From Karalla daura (Eukaryota > Chordata > Actinopteri > Chaetodontiformes > Leiognathidae): a stretch of 64,000 bases of DNA. Of this stretch, positions 13,819 to 26,699 are shown one piece after another; positions within the stretch are counted from its first letter, which is position 1; each line of letters begins with the position of its first letter. The notes under the pieces are model-generated. The model made no database searches. It was not told the DNA's origin and saw only the letters and a list, made by a program, of their open reading frames with translations. The stretch is from contig CM055188.1 in assembly GCA_029224185.1 (NCBI GenBank), positions 3,473,001 to 3,537,000 on the forward strand. The letters are read 5' to 3'. A program made the translations under genes and the position numbers.

Positions 13819-16367
13819 CTAGAAAATTCCAGCGCGCTGAAATTTCGAGAGTGCTCCGAAACCTGTGCTCACCATCGAGTCACTAGCTGCCCCCCCCCCC
13901 CCCCCCCCCGCCATAGCCGAAGGAGAATTGCTCTTTTCAGCCATAACTTTGTTTTAACATGCATGTATGAGAGAGACCGAGTGTGTGTGTGAGTGTGGCT
14001 GAAGTGTTTGTGTGTCTGCATGAGGTCATCAGTCAGCCTGCTCCAGCAGGACACTGTCAGCAGGGGAGAGAGAGTAGCAGGGAATTCACCAAATGAGCTT
14101 TGAGAAGGTGCTGGTGAAAAACAATACAAGCTATCAACATGAAAGTCGGTACATAGACAGACCACAAGTTTCTTGAATTTTTGAAATTAAAATGAAGTTT
14201 CTACCTCAAAGTATGGCGACGTAGCGCATTTTTGTTTGAGGCGTTCTGATTTTCCCATTCATTCTTATGGGAAACAACAAAATTGCCCAAGTGCTAAACA
14301 TTTGGCTCTAGGGAGACAACGCTTGCACCTATCTGCAATATGAACACACCGTCACACAGGGGACAGTCGGAGGAACGCCCTGATGCGATTTGGTGTGTCT
14401 ACTATGAAAACTGAGGCCACAGTCGCGAGTAGAAGTGTAAAGTTTAACTTTGATCGCAGTGGTTGGAAAATGAATGGGGCCTTATGGAGAGAAGAGGCTG
14501 CGCTGGCCTGACTCTGAGGCTCGCCGTTTAAATTTTACAAAGCGCTCAGGTTTATGGCCGGCATCGCACGAGAGAGCACAAATTTGCCTACAAAAGTGGA
14601 AAAAAGAATTTGTCTACTGCTTACGGTTTGGCCGGGAGCAGCGTGAAAAGAGCAAAATGAGAGGTGATTCTTCAGCGATCCCAAATTGACAGTTGGTCTC
14701 TCCCCTCTCGAGCTGCATCGAAAACGCCAAACCCACGTGTTTTTGAGAGGGCCTGGATGAAAAACCATACAAGGTATCGACACGCTGTCGGGTACGGGCA
14801 GAGACCACAAGTTTTCCAGCGTTTTGGAGTTTGAATGAAGTTTCTACATCAGCACACGGCTTTACAGCGAATGTTTGTTTGAGGGTGATTTTTTGAATTT
14901 TCTGGATTTTCCCATTCATTTCTTATGGGATTTTTTGCTCCTTCGGAAAACTTTTTAGCCAAAAAGTGTTATTTTTTCGTCAATCTTTGTCCGATTTCAG
15001 ATTGTTATACACCAACGCGTGCGGGAGAGCGTCCCGAACAAATCTTCTATTCAACTTGTCCAGAATCTGGATCGTTTGCCGACAGTCGCGATTTAAAGGT
15101 TTTTTTCCATAAGGGCCCCATATAAAGTTGCGGTTGCCATGACGACGGCGACAGTCTGCAGACCCTTGGTCTGTGTCATTTTGACCAAAGTGTGTTTGAG
15201 AAGGTGCTGGTGAAAAACGATACAAGCTATCGACATGAAACTCGGTACACAGACACACCACAAGTTTCTTGAATTTTTGAAATTAAAATGAAGTTTCTAC
15301 CTCAAAGTATGGCGACGTAGCGCATTTTTGTTTGAGGCGTTCCGATTTTCTCATTCATTCTTATGGGAAAAAGCGAAATTGCCCAAGTGCTAAACATTTG
15401 GCTCTAGGGAGACAACACTTGCACCTATCTGCAATACGAACACACCGTCACGCAGGGGACAGTCTCAGGAACGCCCTGATGCGATTTGGTGTGTCTACTA
15501 TGAAAACTGAGGCCACAGTCACGAGTAGAAGTGTAAAGTTTAACTTTGATCGCAGCGGTTGGAAAATGAATGGGGGCTTATGGAGAGAAGAGGCTGCGCT
15601 GGCCTGACTATGAGGCTCGCCGTTTAAATTTTACAAAGCGCTCAGGTTTATGGCCGGCATCGCACGAGAGAGCACAAATTTGCCTACAAAACTGGAAAAA
15701 AGAATTTGTCTACTGCTTACGGTTTGGCCGGGAGCAGCGTGAAAAGAGCAAAATGAGAGGTGATTTTTCAGTCATCCCGCACTCTGACAGTTGGTCTCTC
15801 CCCACTCTAACTTTTCAAAAAACGCCAAACCCACGTGTTTTTGAGACGGTCTGGATGAAAAGCGACACAAGGTATCAACACGCTGTCGGGTACGGGCAGA
15901 GACGACAAGTTTTCCTACGTTTTGAAGTTTGAACGAATTTTGTACGACAACGTATGACTTGGCAGCGAATGTTTGTTTGAGGGCGATTTTTTGAAATTTG
16001 TGGTTTTTCCCATTCATTTCTTATGGGATTTTTTGCTCTTTCTGAGCACTTTTTGGCTAAAAAGTGTTATTTTTTCGTCAATCTTTGTCAATTTTTAGGC
16101 TGCTATATACCAACGCGTGCGGGAGAGCGTCCCGAACAATTCTTCTTTTTAACTTGTCCAGAATCTGGATGGTTTGGCCACAGCGGCCAATTAACTGATT
16201 TTTGCCAGTTTTTGGCCCCTGGCGGGGCCAAAAACTGGAATTTTGTCGGGGTCGAAGGAAAGCACACTTGCCGGGGCCGAGCCGCACGTTTTGATGTATG
16301 GTTTGTGTGTCTGCGATCAGCGGTTCTCGAGATACGCTCGACCGAAATTTCGCTATAATAATAATAA
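13819..16367 (+). repeat. Array unit 7 (S+L, 2,549 bp)
   Basis: The 5' segment has a long C-tract (about 13890-13909) and shares the GGGAAACAACAAAATTG variant (near 14270) with unit 2, but here an S module follows instead of L. This shows recombination between modules. Confidence 0.9.
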
Positions 16368-17876
16368 CTAGAAAATTCCAGCGCGCTGAAATTTCGAGAG
16401 TGCTCCGAAACCTGTGCCCACCATCGAGTCACTAGCTGCCCCAACCCCCAACCCCCCCAAAGCCGAAGGAGTATTGCTCTTTTCGGCCATAACTTTGTGT
16501 TAACATGCATGTGTGAGAGAGACCGAGTGTGTGTGTGTGAGTGTGCCTGAAATGTTTGTGTGTCTGTATGAGGTCATCACTCAGCCTGCTCCAGCAGGAC
16601 GCTGTCAGCAGGAGAGACACCTGAGCAGGGAATTCACCAAATGAGCTTTGAGAAGGTGCTGGTGAAAAACGGTGCAAAATTAAAATGAAGTTTCTACCTC
16701 AAAGTATGGCGACGTAGCGCATTTTTGTTTGAGGCGTTCCGATTTTCCCATTCATTCTTATGGGAAAAAGCGAAATTGCCCAAGTGCTAAACATTTGGCT
16801 CTAGGGAGACAACACTTGCACCTATCTGCAATATGAACACACCGTCACGCAGGGGACAGTCTGAGGAACGCCCTGATGCGATTTGGTGTGTGTATGATGA
16901 AAACTGAGGCCACAGTCGCGAGTAGAAGTGTAAAGTTTAACGTTGATCGCAGTGGTTGGAAAATGAATGGGGGCTTATGGAGAGAAGAGGCTGCGCTGGC
17001 CTGACTCTGAGGCTCGCCGTTTAAATTTTACAAAGCGCTCAGGTTTATGGCCGGCATCGCATGAGAGAGCACAAATTTGCCTACAAAACTGGAAAAAAGA
17101 ATTTGTCTACTGCTTACGGTTTGGCCGGGAGCAGCGTGAAAAGAGCAAAATGAGAGGTGATTTTTCAGTCATCCCGCACTCTGACAGTTGGTCTCTCCCC
17201 ACTCTAACTTTTCAAAAAACGCCAAACCCACGTGTTTTTGAGACGGCCTGGATGAAAAACGACACAAGGTATCAACACGCTGTCGGGTACGGGCAGAGAC
17301 GACAAGTTTTCCTGCGTTTTGAAGTTTAAACGAAGTTTCTACGACAACGTATGGCTTGGCAGCGAATGTTTGTTTGAGGGCGATTTTTTGAATTTTCTGG
17401 TTTTTCCCATTCATTTCTTATGGGATTTTTTGCTCTTTCTGAGCACTTTTTGGCTAAAAAGTGTTATTTTTTCGTCAATCTTTGTCAATTTTTAGGCTGC
17501 TATATACCAACGCGTGCGGGAGAGCGTCCCGAACAATTCTTCTTTTTAACTTGTCCAGAATCTGGATGGTTTGGCGACAGCGGCCAATTAACTGATTTTG
17601 CCAGTTTTTGGCCCCTGGCGGGGCCAAAAACTGGAATTTTGTCGGGGTCGAAGGAAAGCACACTTGCCGGGGCCGAGCCGCACGTTTTGATGTATCGTTT
17701 GTGTGTCTGCGATCAGCGGTTCTCGAGATACGCTCGACCGAAATTTCGCTATAATAATAAGAAGAATAAACACGGTGTAGAATAATAGTGCTCCTTTTCG
17801 GAGCACTAATAATAATAATAATAATAAGAAGAATAAACACGGTGGAGAGTAATAGTGCTCCCTTTCGGAGCACTAA
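16368..17876 (+). repeat. Array unit 8 (L only, 1,509 bp)
   Basis: No S module. A short deletion is present near 16672, where the AAAACGGTGC string runs straight into AAAATTAAAATG. The 3' end carries two hairpin monomers (about 17764-17876) with (TAA)n between them. Confidence 0.9.
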
Positions 17877-20490
17877 CTAGAAAATTCCAGCGCGCTGAAA
17901 TTCCGAGAGTGCTCCGAAACCTGTGCCCACCATCGAGTCACTAGCTGCCCCCCCCCGCCATAGCCGAAGGAGAATTGCTCTTTTCGGCCATAACTTTGGA
18001 TTAACATGCATGTATGAGAGAGACCGAGTGTGTGTGTGAGTGTGCCTGAAGTGTTTGTCTGTCTGTATGAGGTCATCAGTCAGCCTGCTCCAGCAGGACA
18101 CTGTCAGCAGGGGAGAGAGAGAAGCAGGGAATTCACCAAATGAGCTTTGAGAAGGTGCTGGTGAAATACGGTACAAGCTATCGACATGAAACCCGGTACA
18201 CAGACAGACCACAAGATTCTTGAATTTTTGAAATTGAAATGTAGTTTCTACCTCAAAGTATGGCGACATAGCGCATTTTTGTTTGAGGCGTTCCGATTTT
18301 CCCATTCATTCATATGGGAAAAAGCGAAATTGCCCAAGTGCTAAACATTTGGCTCTAGGGAGACAACGCTTGCACCTATCTGCAATACGAACACACCGTC
18401 ACGCAGGGGACAGTCTGAGGATCGCCCTGATGCGATTTGGTGTGTGTATGATGAAAACTGAGGCCACAGTCGCGAGTAGAAGTGTAAAGTTTAACTTTGA
18501 TCGCAGTGATCGGAAAATGAATGGGGCCTTATGGAGAGAAGAGGCTGCGCTGGCCTGACTCTGAGGCTCGCCGTTTAAATTTTACAAAGCGCTCAGGTTA
18601 ATGGCCGGCATCGCACGAGAGAGCACAAATTTACCTACAAAAGTGGAAAAAAGAATTTGTCTACTGCTTACGGTTTGGCCGGGAGCAGCGTGAAAAGAGC
18701 AAAATGAGAGGTGATTCTTCCGCGATCCCAAATTGACAGTTGGTCTCTCCCCACTCGAGCTGCATCGAAAACGCCAAACCCACGTGTTTTTGAGACGGCC
18801 TGGATGAAAAACCATACAAGGCATCAACACGCTGTCGGGTACGGGCAGAGACCACAAGTTTTCCAGCGTTTTGGAGTTTGAATGAAGTTTCTACATCAAC
18901 GCACGGCTTTACAGCGAATGTTTGTTTGAGGGTGTTTTTTTGAATTTTCTGGATTTTCCCATTCATTTCTTATGGGATTTTTTGCTCCCTCGGAAAACTT
19001 TTTAGCCAAAAAGTGTTATTTTTTCGTCAATCTTTGTCCGATTTCGGATTGTTATACACCAACGTGTGCGGGAGAGCGTCCCGAACAAATCTTCTATTCA
19101 ACTTGTCCAGAATCTGGATCGTTTGCAGACAGTCGCGATTTAAAGGTTTTTTTCCATCAGGGCCCCATATAAAGTTGCGGTTGCCATGACGACGGCAACA
19201 GTCTGCAGACCCTTGGTTGGTGTCATTTTGACCAAAGTGTGTTTGACAAAGTGCTGGTGAAAAACGGTACAAGCTATCAACATGAAAGTCGGTACACAGA
19301 CAGACCACAAGTTTCTTGAATTTTTGAAATTAAAATGAAGTTTCTACCTCAAAGTATGGCGACGTAGCGCATTTTTGTTTGAGGCGTTCCGATTTCCCCA
19401 TTCATTCTTATGGGAAAAAGCGAAATTGCCCAAGTGCTAAACATTTGGCTCTAGGGAGACAACGCTTGCACCTATCTGCAATGTAGACACACCGTCACGC
19501 AGGGGACAGACTCAGGAACGCCCTGATGCGATTTGGTGTGTCTACTATGAAAACTGAGGCCACAGTCGCGAGTAGAAGTGTAAAGTTTAACTTTGATCGC
19601 AGTGGTTGGAAAATGAATGGGGCCTTATGGAGAGAAGAGGCTGCGCTGGCCTGACTCTGAGGCTCGCCGTTTAAATTTTACAAAGCGCTCAGGTTTATGG
19701 CCGGCATCGCACGAGAGAGCACAAATTTACCTACAAAAGTGGAAAAAAGAATTTGTCTACTGCTTACGGTTTGGCCGGGAGCAGCGTGAAAAGAGCAAAA
19801 TGAGAGGTGATTTTTCAGTCATCCCGCACTCTGACAGTTGGTCTCTCCCCACTCTAACTTTTCAAAAAACGCCAAACCCACGTGTTTTTGAGACGGCCTG
19901 GATGAAAAACGACACAAGATATCAACACGCTGCCGGGTACGGGCAGAGACGACAAGTTTTCCTACGTTTTGAAGTTTGAACGAAGTTTCTACGACAACGT
20001 ATGGCTTGGCAGCGAATGTTTGTTTGAGGGCGATTTTTTGAATTTTCTGGTTTTTCCCATTCATTTCTTATGGGATTTTTTGCTCTTTCTGAGCACTTTT
20101 TGGCTAAAAAGTGTTATTTTTTCGTCAATCTTTGTCAATTTTTAGGCTGCTATATACCAACGCGTGCGGGAGAGCGTCCCGAACAATTCTTCTTTTTAAC
20201 TTGTCCAGAATCTGTATCGTTTGGCCACAGCGGCCAATTAACTGATTTTTGCCAGTTTTTGGCCCCTGGCGGGGCCAAAAACTGGAATTTTGTCGGGGTC
20301 GAAGGAAAGCACACTTGCCGGGGCCGAGCCGCACGTTTTGATGTATGGTTTGTGTGTCTGCGATCAGCGGTTCTCGAGATACGCTCGACCGAAATTTCGC
20401 TATAATAATAATAATAATAATAATAAGAAGAATAAACACGGTGGAGAGTAATAGTGCTCCCTTTCGGAGCACTAATAATAATAATAATAA
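17877..20490 (+). repeat. Array unit 9 (S+L, 2,614 bp)
   Basis: Short C-tract, one S and one L module, then (TAA)n, one hairpin monomer (about 20428-20474) and a second (TAA)n. Confidence 0.9.
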
Positions 20491-23008
20491 CTAGAAAATT
20501 CCAGCGCGCTGAAATTTCGAGAGTGCTCCGAAACCTGTGCCCACCATCGAGTCACTAGCTGCCCCAACCCCCCCCCCGCACCCCTGCCAGAGCCGAAGGA
20601 GAATTGCTCTTTTCGGCCATAACTTTGTATGAACATGCATGTGTGAGAGAGACCGAGTGTGTGTGTGATTTGCCTGAAGTGTTTGTGTGTCTGTATGAGG
20701 TCATCAGTCAGCCTGCGCCAGCAGGACACTGTCAGCAGGGGAGAGAGAGTAGCAGGGAATTCACCAAACGAGCTTTGAGAAGGTGCTGGTGAAAAACGAT
20801 ACAAGCTATCGACATGAAACCCGGTACACAGACAGACCACAAGTTTCTTGAATTTTTGAAATTAAAATGAAGTTTCTACCTCAAAGGATGGCGACGTAAC
20901 GCATTTTTGTTTGAGGCGTTCCGATTTTCCCATTCATTCTTATGGGAAAAAGCGAAATTGGCCAAGTGCTAAACATTTGGCTCTTGGGAGACAACGCTCG
21001 CACCTATCTGCAATACATTATTACATACATAATTTGGTGTGTCTACTATGAAAACTGAGGCCACAGTCGCGAGTAGAAGTGTAAAGTTTAACTTTGATCG
21101 CAGTGGTCAGAAAATGAATGGGGCCTTATGGAGAGGAGAGGCTGCGCTTGCCTGACTCTGAGGCTCGCCGTTTGAATTTTACAAAGCGCTCAGGTTTATG
21201 GCCGCCATCGCACGAGAGAGCACAAATTAACCTACGAAACTGGAAAAAAGAATTTGTCTACTGCTTACGGTTTGGCCGGGAGCAGCGTGAAAAGAGCAAA
21301 ATGAGAGGTGATTCTTCAGCGATCCCAAATTGACAGTTGGTCTCTCCCCACTCGAGCTGCATCGAAAACGCCAAACCCACATGTTTTTGAGAGGCCCTGG
21401 ATGAAAAACCATACAAGGTATCGACACGCTGTCGGGTACGGGCAGAGACGACAAGTTTTCCTGCGTTTTGGAGTTTGAATGAAGTTTCTACATCGACGCA
21501 CGGCTTTCCAGCGAACGTTTGTTTGAGGGTGATTTTTTGAATTTTCTGGATTTTCCCATTCATTTCTTATGGGATTTTTTGCTCCTTCTGAAAACTTTTT
21601 AGACAAAAAGTGTTATTTTTTCGTCAATCTTTGTCCGATTTCGGATTGTTATACACCAACGCGTGCGGGAGAGCGTCCCGAACAAATCTTCTATTCAACT
21701 TGTCCAGAATCTGGATCGTTTGCCCACAGTCGCGATTTAAAGGTTTTTTTCCATAAGGGCCCCATACAAAGCTGCGGTTGCCATGACGACGGCGACAGTC
21801 TGCAGACCCTTGGTCTGTGTCATTTTGACCAAAGTGTGTTTGACAAAGTGCTGGTGAAAAACGGTACAAGCTATCAACATGAAAGTCGGTACATAGACAG
21901 ACCACAAGTTTCTTGAATTTTTGAAATTAAAATGAAGTTTCTACCTCAAAGGATGGCGACGTAACGCATTTTTGTTTGAGGCGTTCCGATTTTCCCATTC
22001 ATTCTTATGGGAAAAAGCGAAATTGCCCAAGTGCTAAATATTTGGCTCTAGGGAGACAACGCTTGCACCTATCTGCAATACAAACACACCGTCACGCAGG
22101 GGACAGTCTCAGGAACGCCCTGATGCGATTTGGTGTGTCTACTATGAAAACTGAGGCCACAGTCGCGAGTAGAAGTGTAAAGTTTAACTTTGATCGCAGC
22201 GGTTGGAAAATGAATGGGGGCTTATGGAGAGAAGAGGCTGCGCTGGCCTGACTCTGAGGCTCGCCGTTTAAATTTTACAAAGCGCTCAGGTTTATGGCCG
22301 GCATCGCACGAGAGAGCACAAATTTGCCTACAAAAGTGGAAAAAAGAATTTGTCTACTGCTTACGGTTTGGCCGGGAGCAGCGTGAAAAGAGCAAAATGA
22401 GAGGTGATTTTTCAGTCATCCCGCACTCTGACAGTTGGTCTCTCCCCACTCTAACTTTTCAAAAAACGCCAAACCCACGTGTTTTTGAGACGGCCTGGAT
22501 GAAAAATGACACAAGATATCAACACGCTGCCGGGTACGGGCAGAGACGACAAGTTTTCCTGCGTTTTGAAGTTTGAACGAAGTTTCTACGACAACGTATG
22601 GCTTGGCAGCGAATGTTTGTTTGAGGGCGATTTTTTGAATTTTCTGGTTTTTCCCATTCATTTCTTATGGGATTTTTTGCTCTTTCTGAGCACTTTTTGG
22701 CGAAAAAGTGTTATTTTTTCGTCAATCTTTGTCAATTTTTAGGCTGCTATATACCAACGCGTGCGGGAGAGCGTCCCGAACAATTCTTCTTTTTAACTTG
22801 TCCAGAATCTGGATCGTTTGGCCACAGCGGCCAATTAACTGATTTTTGCCAGTTTTTGGCCCCTGGCGGGGCCAAAAACTGGAATTTTGTCGGGGTCGAA
22901 GGAAAGCACACGTGCCGGGGCCGAGCCGCACGTTTTGATGTATCGTTTGTGTGTCTGCGATCAGCGGTTCTCGAGATACGCTCGACCGAAATTTCGCTAT
23001 AATAATAA
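20491..23008 (+). repeat. Array unit 10 (S+L, 2,518 bp)
   Basis: The 5' segment has a unique replacement near 21011-21032 (ATTATTACATACATAA), removing part of the usual sequence before the TTTGGTGTGTCTACTATG string. One S and one L module follow. Ends in a very short (TAA)n. Confidence 0.9.
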
Positions 23009-26000
23009 CTAGAAAATTCCAGCGCGCTGAAATTTCGAGAGTGCTCCGAAACCTGTGCCCACCATCGAGTCACTAGCTGCCCCCCCCCCCCCCCCCCCCG
23101 GCCAAAGCCGAAGGAGAATTGCTCTTTTCGGCCATAGCTTTGTATTAACATGCATGTGTGAGAGAGACCGAGTGTGTGTGTGAGTGTGCCTGAAGTGTTT
23201 GTTTGTCTGTATGAGGTCATCAATCAGCCTGCTCCAGCAGGACACTGTCAGCAGGGGAGAGAGAGTAGCAGGGAATTCACCAAATGAGCTTTGAGAAGGT
23301 GCTGGTGAAATACGGTACAAGCTATCGACATGAAACCCGGTACACAGACAGACCACAAGTTTCTTGAATTTTTGAAATTAAAATGAAGTTTCTACCTCAA
23401 AGTATGGCGACGTAGCGCATTTTTGTTTGAGGTGTTCTGATTTCCCCATTCATTCTTATGGGAAAAAGCAAAATTGGCCAAGTGCTAAACATATGGCTCT
23501 AGGGAGACACCGCTTGCACCTATCTGCAATTCGAACACACCATCACGCAGGGGACAGTCTGAGGAACGCCCTGATGCGATTTGGTGTGTGTACGATGAAA
23601 ACTGAGGCCACAGTCGCGAGTAGAAGTGTAAAGTTTAACTTTGATCGAAGTGGTTGGAAAATGAATGTGGGCTTATGGAGAGAAGAGGCTGCGCTGGCCT
23701 GACTCTGAGGCTCGCCGTTTAAATTTTACAAAGCGCTCAGGTTAATGGCCAGCATCGCACGAGAGAGCACAAATTTACCTACAAAAGTGGAAAAAAGAAT
23801 TTGTCTACTGCTTACGGTTTGGCCAGGAGCAGCGTGAAAAGAGCAAAATGAGAAGTGATTCTTCCGCGATCCCAAATTGACAGTTGGTCTCTCCCCACTC
23901 GAGCTGCATCGAAAACGCCAAACCCACGTGTTTTTGAGACGGCCTGGATGAAAAACCATACAAGGTATCGTCACGCTGTCGGGTACGGGCAGAGACGACA
24001 AGTTTTCCTGCGTTTTGGAGTTTGAATGAAGTTTCTACATCAACGCACGGCTTTACAGCGAATGTTTGTTTGAGGGTGATTTTTTGAATTTTCTGGATTT
24101 TCCCATTCATTTCTTATGGGATTTTTTGCTCCTTCGGAAAACTTTTTAGCCAAAAAGTGTTATTTTTTCGTCAATCTTTGTCCGATTTCGGATTGTTATA
24201 CACCAACGCGTGCGGGAGAGCGTCCCGAACAAATCTTCTATTCAACTTGTCCAGAATCTGGATCGTTTGCCCACAGTCGCGATTTAAAGGTTTTTTTCCA
24301 TAAGGGCCCCATATAAAGCAGCGGTTGCCATGACGACGGCGACAGTCTGCAGACCCTTGGTCTGTGTCATTTTGACCAAAGTGTGTTTGACAAAGTGCTG
24401 GTGAAAAACGGTACAAGCTATCAACACGAAAGTCGGTACATAGACAGACCACAAGTTTCTTGAATTTTTGAAATTAAAATGAAGTTTCTACCTCAAAGTA
24501 TGGCGACGTAGTGCATTTTTGTTTGAGGCGTTCCGATTTCCCCATTCATTCTTATGGGAAAAAGCGAAATTGCCCAAGTGCTAAACATTTGGCTCTAGGG
24601 AGACAACACTTGCACCTATCTGCAATACGAACACACCGTCACGCAGGGGACAGTCTGAGGAACGCCCTGATGCGATTTGGTGTGTGTATGATGAAAACTG
24701 AGGCCACAGTCACGAGTAGAAGTGTAAAGTTTAACTTTGATCGCAGCGGTTGGAAAATGAATGGGGGCTTATGGAGAGAAGAGGCTGCGCTGGCCTGACT
24801 CTGAGGCTCGCCGTTTAAATTTTACAAAGCGCTCAGGTTTATGGCCGGCATCGCACGAGAGAGCACAAATTTGCCTACAAAAGTGGAAAAAAGAATTTGT
24901 CTACTGCTTACGGTTTGGCCGGGAGCAGCGTGAAAAGAGCAAAATGAGAGGTGATTCTTCAGCGATCCCAAATTGACAGTTGGTCTCTCCCCACTCGAGC
25001 TGCATCGAAAACGCCAAACCCACGTGTTTTTGAGAGGGCCTGGATGAAAAACCATACAAGGTATCGACACGCTGTCGGGTACGGGGAGAGACCACAAGTT
25101 TTCCTGCGTTTTGGAGTTTGAATGAAGTTTCTACATCAACGCACGGCTTTACAGCGAATGTTTGTTTGAGGGTGATTTTTTGAATTTTCTGGATTTTCCC
25201 ATTCATTTCTTATGGGATTTTTTGCTCCTTCGGAAAACTTTTTAGCCAAAAAGTGTTATTTTTTCGTCAATCTTTGTCCGATTTCGGATTGTTATACACC
25301 AACGCGTGCGGGAGAGCGTCCCGAACAAATCTTCTATTCAACTTGTCCAGAATCTGGATCGTTTGCAGACAGTCGCGATTTAAAGGTTTTTTTCCATAAG
25401 GGCCCCATATAAAGCTGCGGTTGCCATGACGACGGCAACAGTCTGCAGACCCTTGGTCTGTGTCATTTTGACCAAAGTGTGTTTGAGAAGGTGCTGGTGA
25501 AAAACGATACAAGCTATCGACATGAAACTCGGTACACAGACAGACGACAAGTTTCTTGAAATTTTAAAATTAAAATGAAGTTTCTACCTCAAAGTATGGT
25601 GACGTAGCGCATTTTTGTTTGAGGAGTTCCGATTTCCCCATTCATTCTTATGGGAAAAAGCGAAATTGCCCAAGTGCTAAACATTTGGTTCTAGGGAGAC
25701 AACACTTGCACCTATCTGCAATATGAACACACCGTCACGCAGGGGACAGTCTGAGGAACGCCCTGATGCGATTTGGTGTGTGTTTGATGAAAACTGAGGC
25801 CACAGTCGCGAGTAGAAGTGTAAAGTTTAACTTTGATCGCAGTGGTTGGAAAATGAATGGGGGCTTATGGAGAGAAGAGGCTGCGCTGGCCTGACTCTGA
25901 GGCTCGCCGTTTAAATTTTACAAAGCGCTCCGGTTTATGGCCGGCATCGCATGAGAGAGCACAAATTTGCCTACAAAACTGGAAAAAAGAATTTGTCTAC

Positions 26001-26699
26001 TGCTTACGGTTTGGCCGGGAGCAGCGTGAAAAGAGCAAAATGAGAGGTGATTTTTCAGTCATCCCGCACTCTGACAGTTGGTCTCTCCCCACTCTAACTT
26101 TTCAAAAAACGCCAAACCCACGTGTTTTTGAGACGGCCTGGATGAAAAACGACACAAGGTATCAACACGCTGTCGGGTACGGGCAGAGACGACAAGTTTT
26201 CCTGCGTTTTGAAGTTTAAACGAAGTTTCTACGACAACGTATGGCTTGGCAGCGAATGTTTGTTTGAGGGCGATTTTTTGAATTTTGTGGTTTTTCCCAT
26301 TCATTTCTTATGGGATTTTTTGCTCTTTCTGAGCACTTTTTGGCTAAAAAGTGTTATTTTTTCGTCAATCTTTGTCAATTTTTAGGCTGCTATATACCAA
26401 CGCGTGCGGGAGAGCGTCCCGAACAATTCTTCTTTTTAACTTGTCCAGAATCTGGATGGTTTGGCGACAGCGGCCAATTAACTGATTTTGCCAGTTTTTG
26501 GCCCCTGGCGGGGCCAAAAACTGGAATTTTGTCGGGGTTGAAGGAAAGCACACTTGCCGGGGCCGAGCCGCACGTTTTGATGTATGGTTTGTGTGTCTGC
26601 GATCAGCGGTTCTCGAGATACGCTCGACCGAAATTTCGCTATAATAATAAGAAGAATAAACACGGTGTAGAATAATAGTGCTCCTTTTCGGAGCACTAA
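23009..26699 (+). repeat. Array unit 11 (S+S+L, 3,691 bp)
   Basis: The only unit with two S modules; equivalent points at 23665, 24761 and 25857 are each 1,096 bp apart. C-tract at about 23080-23099. The 3' end carries one hairpin monomer of the TGTAGAATAATAG subtype. Confidence 0.9.
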
